Source of the DNA: an uncultured Oceanospirillales bacterium
GTDB lineage: Bacteria; Pseudomonadota; Gammaproteobacteria; Xanthomonadales; SZUA-36
DNA length: 64,000 nucleotides
Direction: 5' to 3'
Assembly: GCA_913055655.1 (NCBI GenBank)
Contig: CAJXKA010000002.1
Location: 186,001 to 250,000, forward strand
This document shows, piece by piece, positions 38,941-47,503 of this stretch. A program made the position numbers and the translations under genes. Below the pieces are notes generated by a model, which saw only the letters and a list, made by a program, of their open reading frames with translations, had not been told where the DNA came from and ran no database searches. Every line of letters starts with the position of its first letter. The stretch's first letter is position 1.

Positions 38941-39767
38941 AGTGGCTGGAGAACAACCCGGTCGGGATGGCATTGTCGGCCATCTGCGGCGTGCTGGTGC
39001 TGGTGGCCCTGGTGCTGGCCGTGGCCTGGCGTTCACCGGGCCAGGTCGACGTGGACACGACCGGCCAGGACGTGGATGACAATGCCGGCCCGGCGATGGC
39101 CAGCCTCGTGCTGGGCGACGAAGAGCAGTACCAGGTCATCAACGACCGGCCGCTGTTCAACGAGTCGCGCCGGCCGGAGGTGATCGAAGTGATCGAGGAT
39201 GATGGCGATGAAGAAGCGGTCGAAGTCGTCGAGGCGGAAGTGGCCAACCGGCCCGATGTCCGCCTGACCGGCGTCGTGATTACGCCCGAGGCGCGCTTTG
39301 TTACCCTCACGCCCAACCAGGGTGACGGCAAGCCGGTCACCGTCAGCCCCGGAACGGCGCTGGAAGACAAGTACGTCGGCTGGAAAGTCGAGGCCGTCGG
39401 CGCACGCCAGGTCAACCTGGCATCCGCGCGCGGCGAGAAGTTCGACCTCGAGCTCGCGGTTTACGACACCATGATCGAGGCACCACCGGAACCCGAGCCC
39501 CGGCCGGTGCCGGGCCTGGCCGGCGAAGAAGCGCCCGGCGAGGAAGGCGAGATGCCCGAAGAGGACGGCGAGCGACTCTCCCGCGCCGAGGAAATCCGCC
39601 AGCGGATCGCCGAGCGCCGCGAGCAGCTCAGGCAGGAAGCCGAACAGGAAGCCGAACAGGCCGAGGACCAGCGCTCGGCACAGCGAAATGACTACCAGGA
39701 GGCCATGCGCGCCATGATGAATCGCCACAGGCCCAATGAAGAGAATGAAAACAGCAATGATGAATAA
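38937..39767 (+). CDS. gspN: Type II secretion protein XpsN-like (GspC-equivalent)
   Basis: A 276-residue protein starting at GTG 38937, overlapping the gspM stop. One N-terminal span (MALSAICGVLVLVALVLAVAW) is followed by a domain like the homology region of GspC (YQVINDRPLFNESRRP, VRLTGVVITPEARFVTL, VSPGTALEDKYVGWKVEAV). The C-terminal 80 residues are acidic and then a charged coiled coil (RIAERREQLRQEAEQEAEQ). In Xanthomonas, XpsN takes the role of GspC in contacting the secretin. No separate gspC is present here. Confidence 0.78.
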   Translation: MKWLENNPVGMALSAICGVLVLVALVLAVAWRSPGQVDVDTTGQDVDDNAGPAMASLVLGDEEQYQVINDRPLFNESRRPEVIEVIEDDGDEEAVEVVEAEVANRPDVRLTGVVITPEARFVTLTPNQGDGKPVTVSPGTALEDKYVGWKVEAVGARQVNLASARGEKFDLELAVYDTMIEAPPEPEPRPVPGLAGEEAPGEEGEMPEEDGERLSRAEEIRQRIAERREQLRQEAEQEAEQAEDQRSAQRNDYQEAMRAMMNRHRPNEENENSNDE

Positions 39768-39788
39768 TATCCACGTGGGTAGCCGCTC

Positions 39789-41963
39789 ATGAATTTTCGA
39801 GTGACCTTGCTGGTGGCGTTCGTCGCGCTGGCCAGCTGTACCACCACCCAGAGACCGGTTGAGGATCCCTATCCGCGACTCACCAAGGAAACGCCCGAAG
39901 GCATGCAGGCCGTTGAAGGCGTGTATGCGTCTGGCGATGATGCAGCTGCCGGTGACCCCGGTGTGACCACGAATGAGTTCTACGTGGGTGAGCAAGCAAT
40001 GATCGACGAAGATGCGGCTCGCCGACGCCCATCGCCGACGGCCGTTGACGGTGAGATCGTGCTCAATTTTGAGGGTGAGTCGATCCAATCAGTCGTACAC
40101 ACCATCCTGGGCGAGGTACTGGGCGAAACTTTCGTCATTGGTCCTGGGGTTAGTGGGCAGGTTACGTTCGCAACATCAAAACCTGTTTCCAGAGATCAGT
40201 TGATGCCGATCCTGGAGCTGTTGTTACGTTGGAACGGTGCCACCCTGGTCTGGCACGAAGACCGCTATCACGTGCTGCCGGTTGAACAGGCCATTCCAGG
40301 CCACACCGTGCCGCGCCTGGGTGGTGTTGACCAGGTGCGCGGTTACGAGGTGCAGGCCGTGCCGCTGGAGTACATCTCGCCCACCGAAATGGCGAAGATT
40401 CTTGAGCCCTACGTACGCCCCAATGCGATTGTCAACGTCGATGTCATGCGTGGCATGATTTTTCTGGCGGGTACTCGCGAGGAGCTCAGGAATTACCTGC
40501 AGACCATCGAAATTTTCGATGTCGACTGGTTGGCTGGCATGTCGGTAGGTATTTACCCGCTGATGACTGTGGACGTGGAATCCATCACCGCCGAACTCAC
40601 GGCAGTGTTCGGTATGGAGGAGGGAAGCCCGTTGGCCGGCCTTTTCCGTTTCGTGCCGTTGGAACGGCTTGGTTCGGTCATGGTCATCACGCCGCATGAG
40701 GAATACTTGGCGAAGGCCGAGGAATGGATCACGCGCCTCGACCGCGGTGCTGCCGGCGGAGGCGTACAGCTGTTCGTCTACCGGGTGAAGAACCTGGAGG
40801 CCCAGGTGCTTGCAGGCTACCTCAGCCAGCTGTTTGCCGGCCAGTCGCTGGACGGAGGCGACGGTGAACGTAACAACAACCTGGCCCCTGGGCTGGAGCC
40901 CGTGACCATGGGAACCGTTGGGGATTTCAATAACAACCGCCAGCAAGCCAACAACGCAGGTCTGCAGGGGAATAACCGGCGAAACAATCGCCGCGGCGGT
41001 TCAACTGTCATCGAAACGGATGAGGGTGAAATTCGTATCACGTCCGTGGCGGAAACCAACTCCCTGTTGATCCAGTCGACGCAGTCGCAGTATTCAAGTC
41101 TCCAGGCTGCGATTAGTCGTATCGATGAAGAGCCACTCCAGGTGTTGATCGAATCCCAGGTCATGGATGTCACTTTGCGTGAGCAGCTTGAGTACGGGGT
41201 AAACTGGTTTCTGACTAACAATCCGGACCTGATCCCAAGTGATGCCGGAAATCCATTCGGACGTGTCATTGATTCAGCTCAAGTTACCGGCGCTTCGACG
41301 GTTTTCAACCTGTCGGATTTTATTTCCGGAGGTGAGACCTTTGTCAGTGCCGTGGTTTCGGCGCTGGATCAGGTCACCGATGTTCGCGCATTGGCTGCGC
41401 CCTCGTTGGTGGTGAGAAACAATTCGAGTGCAACGATTACGGTGGGGCAGCAAGTGCCAGTGCAATCATCCAGTATCAGCACCGGGAACAATAACGTGGT
41501 GTCCAGTGCACAGTATGTTTCAACCGGTGTAACGCTTACCGTAACCCCTCGCATCAACCCTGGTGGGCTGGTCTACATGGATATTTCGCAGGAAGTCAGC
41601 AATGCCGACTTTACAAACGTTTCGGATTCAAACCCCAATCCACCGATTAACAACAAAACGGTGTCGAGCCAGGTTGCAGTCCAGTCAGGAGAAACGATTT
41701 TCCTGGGCGGGTTGATCCAAGAACAGGACGACAAGGGTACTCGTGGCCTGCCTTACTTGAACCGTATTCCGGGCCTGGGCGGTTTGTTTGGACGCAAGAC
41801 CTCACTTAAACAGCGTATTGAGACCATCGTGATGATTACGCCGACGGTACTTGTGAACTCTAACGACCTTCGTGAAGTTACCGATGATTTACGTGACGAG
41901 TTCATTCGGGTTAACCCGATTAAAATACCAACGCTGCAAGACAGTACACAGGATCAACAATAA
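39789..41963 (+). CDS. gspD: Type II secretion outer-membrane secretin GspD
   Basis: A 724-residue secretin with a lipoprotein signal: LASC lipobox, Cys 17. Periplasmic N0-N3 domains cover about residues 90-440; N1 is recognisable at VRGYEVQAVPLEYISPTEMAKIL. An Asn-rich linker (about 360-405) follows, and the secretin core spans about 450-700. The core carries VRALAAPSLVVRNNSSATITVGQQVPV and GETIFLGGLIQEQDD, ending with PGLGGLFGRKTS. It forms the outer-membrane pore. From about 40.9 kb the codons are visibly less GC-rich than those of the other gsp genes. The stop overlaps the next ATG (TAATG). Confidence 0.95.
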   Translation: MNFRVTLLVAFVALASCTTTQRPVEDPYPRLTKETPEGMQAVEGVYASGDDAAAGDPGVTTNEFYVGEQAMIDEDAARRRPSPTAVDGEIVLNFEGESIQSVVHTILGEVLGETFVIGPGVSGQVTFATSKPVSRDQLMPILELLLRWNGATLVWHEDRYHVLPVEQAIPGHTVPRLGGVDQVRGYEVQAVPLEYISPTEMAKILEPYVRPNAIVNVDVMRGMIFLAGTREELRNYLQTIEIFDVDWLAGMSVGIYPLMTVDVESITAELTAVFGMEEGSPLAGLFRFVPLERLGSVMVITPHEEYLAKAEEWITRLDRGAAGGGVQLFVYRVKNLEAQVLAGYLSQLFAGQSLDGGDGERNNNLAPGLEPVTMGTVGDFNNNRQQANNAGLQGNNRRNNRRGGSTVIETDEGEIRITSVAETNSLLIQSTQSQYSSLQAAISRIDEEPLQVLIESQVMDVTLREQLEYGVNWFLTNNPDLIPSDAGNPFGRVIDSAQVTGASTVFNLSDFISGGETFVSAVVSALDQVTDVRALAAPSLVVRNNSSATITVGQQVPVQSSSISTGNNNVVSSAQYVSTGVTLTVTPRINPGGLVYMDISQEVSNADFTNVSDSNPNPPINNKTVSSQVAVQSGETIFLGGLIQEQDDKGTRGLPYLNRIPGLGGLFGRKTSLKQRIETIVMITPTVLVNSNDLREVTDDLRDEFIRVNPIKIPTLQDSTQDQQ

Positions 41964-42385
41964 TGGGTATTTATAAGCTTCGAAAAGTACTGTGTGTGCT
42001 TGCCGTCATAGTAATGGCGGGCTGCGCGACCACCGGCGGTGGTGGCGGCGTCGAACGAGATGTCGGCGAACGCGCCCAGGCGCGCTGGGACCTGCTGCTG
42101 GCCGATGAGCTGGACGAGGCCTATGCCTATTTCACGCCCGGCTACCGTTCCAGCGTCTCGCGTCGGGACTGGGAACGCAAACTGCTGTTGCAGCAGGTGC
42201 GCTGGACCGGGGCGCAGGTGGAACGTGTCGAATGTGAAAGCGAGGACGTCTGTACCACCGTTGTCAGTATTGATTACGTCGTCCGCGGCACACTGCCGGG
42301 GGTGAAGGAGTTTCAAAGCGATTCCATGGCCCGGGAGAACTGGATCAGGACCGGTGGAGAGTGGTTTTACCTCCCGAATAAATGA
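41963..42385 (+). CDS. Small lipoprotein translationally coupled to gspD
   Basis: A 140-residue lipoprotein: signal MGIYKLRKVLCVLAVIVMAGC with lipobox MAGC, Cys 21, then a Gly-rich spacer. The globular part (RAQARWDLLLADELDEAYAYFTPGYR, then SIDYVVRGTLPGVKEFQ and a closing WIRTGGEWFYLP) resembles the NTF2-like fold. It is read with gspD through a TAATG overlap. I infer a possible partner or pilotin of the secretin, but the sequence is not recognisably GspS. Confidence 0.6.
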   Translation: MGIYKLRKVLCVLAVIVMAGCATTGGGGGVERDVGERAQARWDLLLADELDEAYAYFTPGYRSSVSRRDWERKLLLQQVRWTGAQVERVECESEDVCTTVVSIDYVVRGTLPGVKEFQSDSMARENWIRTGGEWFYLPNK

Positions 42386-42535
42386 CATAAAATGCGTTGC
42401 CAATGGATGGCAATTATCGTAGTATTGCCGTGCAATTGTGCGTGAGAGTCGCATTCCAGGGGTCTGGAGTGGCCGCTTTGATGCACTTGAACGCTTAATT
42501 TTTGCTAGCCCTGTGTACACAATAGGAGTGTTGTA

Positions 42536-44110
42536 ATGAACAGAAAAAATCTGACTTCAGCGGTGTTGGCTGGTCTGACGGGCGTCGCGGGTATCGCGGC
42601 TACCGCTCAGGCAGTTAACATCAACCCTGACGGTCTTGGTCAGGTGCTGATCTACCCGTACTACACCACCAACGGTGGCAACGCCACCCTGCTGTCTGTG
42701 GTCAACACCACGGATAACGCCAAGGCGGTGAAAGTGCGCTTCCTGGAAGGCATGAACACGCGCGAAGTCCTCGACTTCAACCTGTACCTGTCTCCGTACG
42801 ACGTGTGGACTGCCGCCCTGAGCGAAAACGCTGACGGCAACCCGCAGCTGAAGACCACGGACACGTCCTGCACGGTTCCGTACCTGTACCTGAACGAAGA
42901 CCACGTGCAGGAATTCCTGCCGTACGCCCTGATCGACGGCGGCCCGACCGACCTGTCCCGTGGCGCTGAAGGTCACTTCGAAATCATCGAAATGGGTACC
43001 CTGGTGGACACCACCGAGGGTTCTGCCACCGCGGCAACCCATGATGACTCCGGCGTGCCGGCCAACTGTACCCAGCTGATCGCTGCGTGGACCGACCCGG
43101 ACAACACCGTGGTGGGTGACGAAGGTTACTGGCTGCAGGATTCAACCGTTGACATCGATCCGCCGTCTGGCGGCCTGTTCGGTGGCGCCGCGGTTGTCGA
43201 CGTGACTGGCGGTTTCATGGTCAGCTACGACGCCAAGGCCATCAACGGCTTCTCCGAGACCGGTTTTGACCGTTTCGGCGAATCTCTGCACGCCGAGCCG
43301 GGCAGCGTCTTCCCGAGCCTTGACTCTGGCGACGTGACCGACGGTTTCGTGTTCATGGACGATGGTTCTGTGCTGGCTTCATCCGGCCTGACCCGCGGTG
43401 TTGACGCCGTGTCTTTCGTGTTCATGCACGACCAGCTGATGAACGAGTACATCACCGCTCCGGGCATCAACGCCCAGACCGAGTGGGTGATCACGTTCCC
43501 GACGAAGCACTTCTACGTGTACGAGCCGAGCGCTCTGCCGCTGGTGCCGCCGGTTGCGCCGTTCACCACCGTGTGGGATTCCGCTTCTGCGATGGGTCCG
43601 GAAGGCTGGCCCTGTGAGGTCGTGAGCCTGGACGGCATCTGGGATCGTGAAGAGGCAACCCCTCTGGACGAGCCCGGCCAGGCCGTTCCGCCGATCGTCT
43701 CACCGGCACCGCCGACTCCGCCTGCTGACCCGATCATTCCGTTCGAGCTCTGCTTCGAAACGAGCGTGATCGCGTTCGGTGACCCGACCGAGATGATGGA
43801 AACGGGTATGACCCCTGTCCTGGGTTCTGCCAACTTCCACAACATCAACAACGAAGAGTTGGGCTTCCACAGCGGTTGGGTTCGTCTGCAGCTGGACGAC
43901 TACCCGCACGACGCCAACGCTGACGGCAACATCGACGGCACCGAAGCGGCACTGTCACGTGACGCTCTGGGTGGCCTCGAAGGTCTGCCGATCACGGGCT
44001 TCGCTGCCCAGCGTTTCGGCAACGCTACCCTGGGTGACGGTGCGGATGTACTGGCCAACTATGGCGGTATCTTCCAGCACAAGGGCACCCGCAAGGTGGC
44101 GTCCTCTTAA
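42536..44110 (+). CDS. Conserved secreted protein of unknown function, probably highly expressed
   Basis: A 524-residue exported protein. The signal peptide ends ATAQA near residue 26. The mature N-terminus (NINPDGLGQVLIYPYYTTNGGN) and RFLEGMNTREVLDFNLYLSPYDVWTAAL belong to a family I recall as common in gammaproteobacteria without a known role. A Pro-rich linker (about residues 385-405) and a few cysteines occur in the second half. Codons are strongly biased to a narrow set (CTG, AAC, GAC, CGT), unlike its neighbours. It has a good GGAG ribosome-binding site and its own terminator. Its place after the type II secretion operon makes it a candidate substrate. Confidence 0.7.
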   Translation: MNRKNLTSAVLAGLTGVAGIAATAQAVNINPDGLGQVLIYPYYTTNGGNATLLSVVNTTDNAKAVKVRFLEGMNTREVLDFNLYLSPYDVWTAALSENADGNPQLKTTDTSCTVPYLYLNEDHVQEFLPYALIDGGPTDLSRGAEGHFEIIEMGTLVDTTEGSATAATHDDSGVPANCTQLIAAWTDPDNTVVGDEGYWLQDSTVDIDPPSGGLFGGAAVVDVTGGFMVSYDAKAINGFSETGFDRFGESLHAEPGSVFPSLDSGDVTDGFVFMDDGSVLASSGLTRGVDAVSFVFMHDQLMNEYITAPGINAQTEWVITFPTKHFYVYEPSALPLVPPVAPFTTVWDSASAMGPEGWPCEVVSLDGIWDREEATPLDEPGQAVPPIVSPAPPTPPADPIIPFELCFETSVIAFGDPTEMMETGMTPVLGSANFHNINNEELGFHSGWVRLQLDDYPHDANADGNIDGTEAALSRDALGGLEGLPITGFAAQRFGNATLGDGADVLANYGGIFQHKGTRKVASS

Positions 44111-44139
44111 CGGAGGCGTTGCTTCGCAAGTGCTAGACC

Positions 44140-44167
44140 GAGAGGGGGCCGGTATCGGCCCCCTCTC
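44140..44167 (+). terminator. Intrinsic terminator after the secreted-protein gene
   Basis: A perfect 12-bp stem (GAGAGGGGGCCG with CGGCCCCCTCTC) around a 4-nt GTAT loop, followed by ATTTCC. It starts 29 nt after the stop codon at 44110 and is the most GC-rich hairpin of its kind in the window, with a short T-tract. Confidence 0.85.
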
Positions 44168-44274
44168 ATTTCCGAAATAGCGGATTTATATAAAATTAAC
44201 AATCATGTTCCCGCGATAAACAACAGAGGAACAGGTTGATTTCAATTTGGGCGGTTTTAGGAGAGTGCACGGAC

Positions 44275-45654
44275 ATGCGTAAAGTATCCAGGTTGTCAAT
44301 TGGGATATTGACAATGGTTGCTGCCATGTCGTCTTCAGCAGAAGTGATTGTTGATGATGCGGTGGTGACCGGTGTTGATTTCAAGTCATTTTATTTTTAC
44401 AGCCCCAACAACGCGTTTTACGTTGAAACCGTTGCGGGAGGCTACACGCTTGTACCCCAGGAAGGCGTAGAGCCTGTCACCGATCCCAATGCGCCGCGGA
44501 CGGTGATTGACGGCGTCGAAGTGCCCGGCGTAGAGGTCAAGCAGGTTTATTTTGATTACACCCGAAGCGTCTTCCGCATGAAGACAGTGCAGGGTGGTTA
44601 CACGCTGGCGCCAATTCCCGACGAACCGGAGCCGCCACCCGCGGGCGAATTCTCACTCAGCGTCACGTCCAACCCGTCCGAGATTGAACTGGGCGGTACG
44701 GCGACCATCGCCTGGCAGGTCAGCAACGCCGAGTACTGTGAGCCCCGTGTGGGCACGCCGGAGTGGATGGCCACCGATATCACCACTACGGGTGGACAGG
44801 CAGACGTGATGCCGACCGCTCTGGGTGAGAACATTTTCCGGGCAATGTGTGAAGATGCGGACGGCAATCGACTGTACCGTCACGCCACGGTCAATGTCAT
44901 CGAGCCTGTGAATACGGGCGGACCGGTGTCACTTTCACTGATGGCGTCCCCCAACGAGATTGAGTTGGGCGAGTCAACGACGATCAGCTGGGTCGCCAGC
45001 AATGCTGAATCATGTGAACCGCGAGTCGGTACGCCCGAATGGATGGCGGCGGATATTTCGACGTCCGGTGGCCAGTTAGTGGTCACACCGTCGAGCGCCG
45101 GCGAACAGGTCTACCGCGCTGCCTGTGTCGGCACCGACGGTACCTGGATCTATCGCCATACCACCGTTGTGGTGAACCCGTCACAGACGCAGGCATCCTG
45201 CCAGGACCCGAGCCTGGACGGCTACACCGATACGTGGGCTTCTGTGTTCGGTGAAAACTTCCCGGAGCCGCACTCAACGCAGGTGTACTTCGGAATCCCG
45301 CGTGATGGTTACCGTGCTGTCAGCTTTAACAGCAACAGCATCGAGGACAATGGCCTGATCGCGACGATCGAAACGATCCCGGCCGGACGTCTTGGTGCCG
45401 TCAGCGAATGCCCCGGTGATTTTGATGTGGCGCCGGAATGCAAATGGTCCTGGGGATACAATGGTGGTATCCAGTGGGAAACGGATGGTTCCTTGAGCGT
45501 CACCGGCGGCCCACGCTGCAAGCTGAAGCCCAACACCACCTATTACCTGAACCTGACGTTCACCGATGGTGAAGATCCGGATACAAGCCGGTGCCTGAGT
45601 TCTTTGTATAGCGTATGTAATACAAAACTGAGGCACTCAAAGCTGGCAAACTGA
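44275..45654 (+). CDS. Secreted protein with two tandem Ig-like repeats
   Basis: A 459-residue exported protein. The ATG at 44275, after AGGAG, gives a signal peptide ending SSSAE (about residue 23). Residues 25-120 hold two copies of a short motif ending in V-x-GGYTL (VETVAGGYTLVP and MKTVQGGYTLAP). Residues 126-215 and 218-305 are two copies of an Ig-like domain with near-identical core CEPRVGTPEWMA and a cysteine each side. Residues 310-459 form a distinct Cys-containing, strand-rich domain I do not recognise. It lies between two terminators as a single-gene unit. It is a candidate type II secretion substrate or surface adhesin. Confidence 0.65.
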   Translation: MRKVSRLSIGILTMVAAMSSSAEVIVDDAVVTGVDFKSFYFYSPNNAFYVETVAGGYTLVPQEGVEPVTDPNAPRTVIDGVEVPGVEVKQVYFDYTRSVFRMKTVQGGYTLAPIPDEPEPPPAGEFSLSVTSNPSEIELGGTATIAWQVSNAEYCEPRVGTPEWMATDITTTGGQADVMPTALGENIFRAMCEDADGNRLYRHATVNVIEPVNTGGPVSLSLMASPNEIELGESTTISWVASNAESCEPRVGTPEWMAADISTSGGQLVVTPSSAGEQVYRAACVGTDGTWIYRHTTVVVNPSQTQASCQDPSLDGYTDTWASVFGENFPEPHSTQVYFGIPRDGYRAVSFNSNSIEDNGLIATIETIPAGRLGAVSECPGDFDVAPECKWSWGYNGGIQWETDGSLSVTGGPRCKLKPNTTYYLNLTFTDGEDPDTSRCLSSLYSVCNTKLRHSKLAN

Positions 45655-45681
45655 CCTTTCGGGTCTGATTGATGTCATACG

Positions 45682-45715
45682 ACCCGGGCATCGCCATGAT
45701 GCCCGGGTTTTTTTT
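45682..45715 (+). terminator. Intrinsic terminator after the Ig-repeat protein gene
   Basis: A perfect 11-bp stem (ACCCGGGCATC with GATGCCCGGGT) around a 5-nt loop, followed directly by seven further T residues. It is the clearest textbook rho-independent terminator in the window, 28 nt after the stop. Confidence 0.95.
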
Positions 45716-45742
45716 GTCCTGAGGGATGAGCGGATACTGAAA

Positions 45743-46645
45743 ATGTTGAAAATCAAATTGTGCTTAACGTTGGGTGTTCTCGCCTTGTTGTCTGGCCAGT
45801 ACGCGAATGCCGATGAAGGCCAGGACGTTTTCGCCAAAAGAGGCAAGGGCGTTGTGACCAACGACCTGTTCGATGCCCGCATCGCAAGGATCCCGGAGAA
45901 AGACCGGTTTCCGGTGGTTCGCAACCAGGCGCGGTTGACCGAGCTGGTCAACGATACGCTTCGAATCGCCCAGTTGACTGCGGACGCACGGGAAGCCGGA
46001 TTTGCAGATGACCCCGCTGTCCAGGCACGGTTGCGCCTGGCCGCCGAGCAGGAACTTGCGAATGCTTGGCTGGATCACTACGTGGCCAGCACCGAGCCGG
46101 CGGATTACGAGGCGATGGCGCGTGAGAACTGGATGGTCAACAAGGATCGCTACATGTCGGAGCCTACGGTGGATGTCACACATATCCTGGTCGGGACCGA
46201 GGACCGAACAGACGAGGAAGCCCTGGCGCGAGTGACGGATCTGCGTGCACGTATCATGGAGGACCCCTCTGCTTTCGACAGCATGGTGCTTGAGTATTCT
46301 GATGACCCGAGTGCCGCCGGCAATGACGGACATTTCAAGGGCGTCAAGAAAGGCGACATGGTCAAGCCGTTCGAAACCGCGGCATTTTCGCTCGACGTCA
46401 ACGAGATATCCGAGCCGGTAAAGACCCGGTTTGGCTATCACCTGATCCGGGTCGACAAGATCCGGCCAGCGGAACTGCAGTCGTTTGACGACGTTCGTGA
46501 TTCACTGGTCAGGCAGATGCAGAAGCAGCATGAAGCTCGCATCAGGACCGAGTACCTGGGTTCACTGCAGAACCAGCCCATCGAGTTGGAAGAAGCAGAC
46601 CTGGAAGCCATGGTCGAGCGCAATTTCTCCGAGGTGCTGCAGTGA
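45743..46645 (+). CDS. Parvulin-type peptidyl-prolyl isomerase, periplasmic
   Basis: A 300-residue exported protein with a signal peptide (residues 1-23, ending NADE). An N-terminal helical chaperone-like region is followed by a parvulin domain at about 140-240. The parvulin core is VDVTHILVGTEDRTDEEAL, FDSMVLEYSDDPSAAGNDG, GDMVKPFETAAFSLDVNEIS and VKTRFGYHLIRVDKI. The layout is of the PrsA/SurA/PpiC-like group. It may fold exported proteins, including those encoded next to it. It follows a strong terminator, so it has its own promoter. Confidence 0.85.
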   Translation: MLKIKLCLTLGVLALLSGQYANADEGQDVFAKRGKGVVTNDLFDARIARIPEKDRFPVVRNQARLTELVNDTLRIAQLTADAREAGFADDPAVQARLRLAAEQELANAWLDHYVASTEPADYEAMARENWMVNKDRYMSEPTVDVTHILVGTEDRTDEEALARVTDLRARIMEDPSAFDSMVLEYSDDPSAAGNDGHFKGVKKGDMVKPFETAAFSLDVNEISEPVKTRFGYHLIRVDKIRPAELQSFDDVRDSLVRQMQKQHEARIRTEYLGSLQNQPIELEEADLEAMVERNFSEVLQ

Positions 46646-46711
46646 CACGTGAGCGCATCCGGGCCACGATTAATGACGGCCTCGTGCGATCATCCGGGAC
46701 CTGATTGAGGT

Positions 46712-47503
46712 ATGTCCATGCAGCGGAACGCCCGGTTCGACCCGGTCTTCTTCCGTAACCTGGTCGCCCGGCAGATTCGCCAGGATTACCTGGAGAACAT
46801 CACCGGTTTCGCCTGGCTGATACTACAGCCTCTGATGTTATTGTCGGTCTACGCGTTCGTTTTTACGCAGATTTTCCGGGCCCGGATTCCGGATGATGGC
46901 GGGGTGGGGTTCGTACCTTACCTGGCCATCGCGTTCTGGCCGTGGACGGCCTTTTCCGAGTCTGTGCTGCGGGCATCCGGGTCGATTACCGCCAATGCGG
47001 CGCTGGTGTCAAAGGTGGCGTTTGCCACCGAGCAGCTACCGTTGGCGACCGTGACGGCAACGTTCCTGATGCACATGATTGGATACCTGGCGGTGCTGGT
47101 GGTCCTGGCATTAATGGGAACGGAGTTGCACTGGCTCTTCCTGCTGGCGGTAGTGCCGGTTCTCGTGCTGTTGTGGCTGCTGGCTTGCGCGATTGCGCTC
47201 TTTGCTTCCTCGACCCAGGTCTTCCTGCGTGATATCGCGCAGATCCTGCCGCCGTTGATGACATTCTGGTTTTTCATGAGCCCGATCCTGTACAGCCCGG
47301 CGATTCTTCCCGACTCGCTGGCCGGTGTCATGAACTGGAACCCGATGACCTGGTTCGTGGGCACGCTGCGCTCGGCCCTCCTTGGGGGCGAGTTGGGTTT
47401 CTCGCTGGCCGGCCTGGTGATGCTGGTCGCGGTACCCCTGCTGGTTGTCCTGGGCCTGAAGTGGTTCCGTCGATTCAGCGGGCATTTCGAGGACTTCCTC
47501 TAA
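46712..47503 (+). CDS. ABC-2 type polysaccharide export permease (Wzm-like)
   Basis: A 263-residue membrane protein with six hydrophobic spans. The N-terminal amphipathic segment RNLVARQIRQDYLENITGFAWLILQPL matches Wzm/KpsM/TagG permeases, and FWFFMSPILYSPAILP with WNPMTWFVGTLRSALL matches their C-terminal half. It exports undecaprenyl- or lipid-linked glycans with the ATPase encoded next. The stop and the next ATG overlap (TAATG). Confidence 0.88.
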   Translation: MSMQRNARFDPVFFRNLVARQIRQDYLENITGFAWLILQPLMLLSVYAFVFTQIFRARIPDDGGVGFVPYLAIAFWPWTAFSESVLRASGSITANAALVSKVAFATEQLPLATVTATFLMHMIGYLAVLVVLALMGTELHWLFLLAVVPVLVLLWLLACAIALFASSTQVFLRDIAQILPPLMTFWFFMSPILYSPAILPDSLAGVMNWNPMTWFVGTLRSALLGGELGFSLAGLVMLVAVPLLVVLGLKWFRRFSGHFEDFL

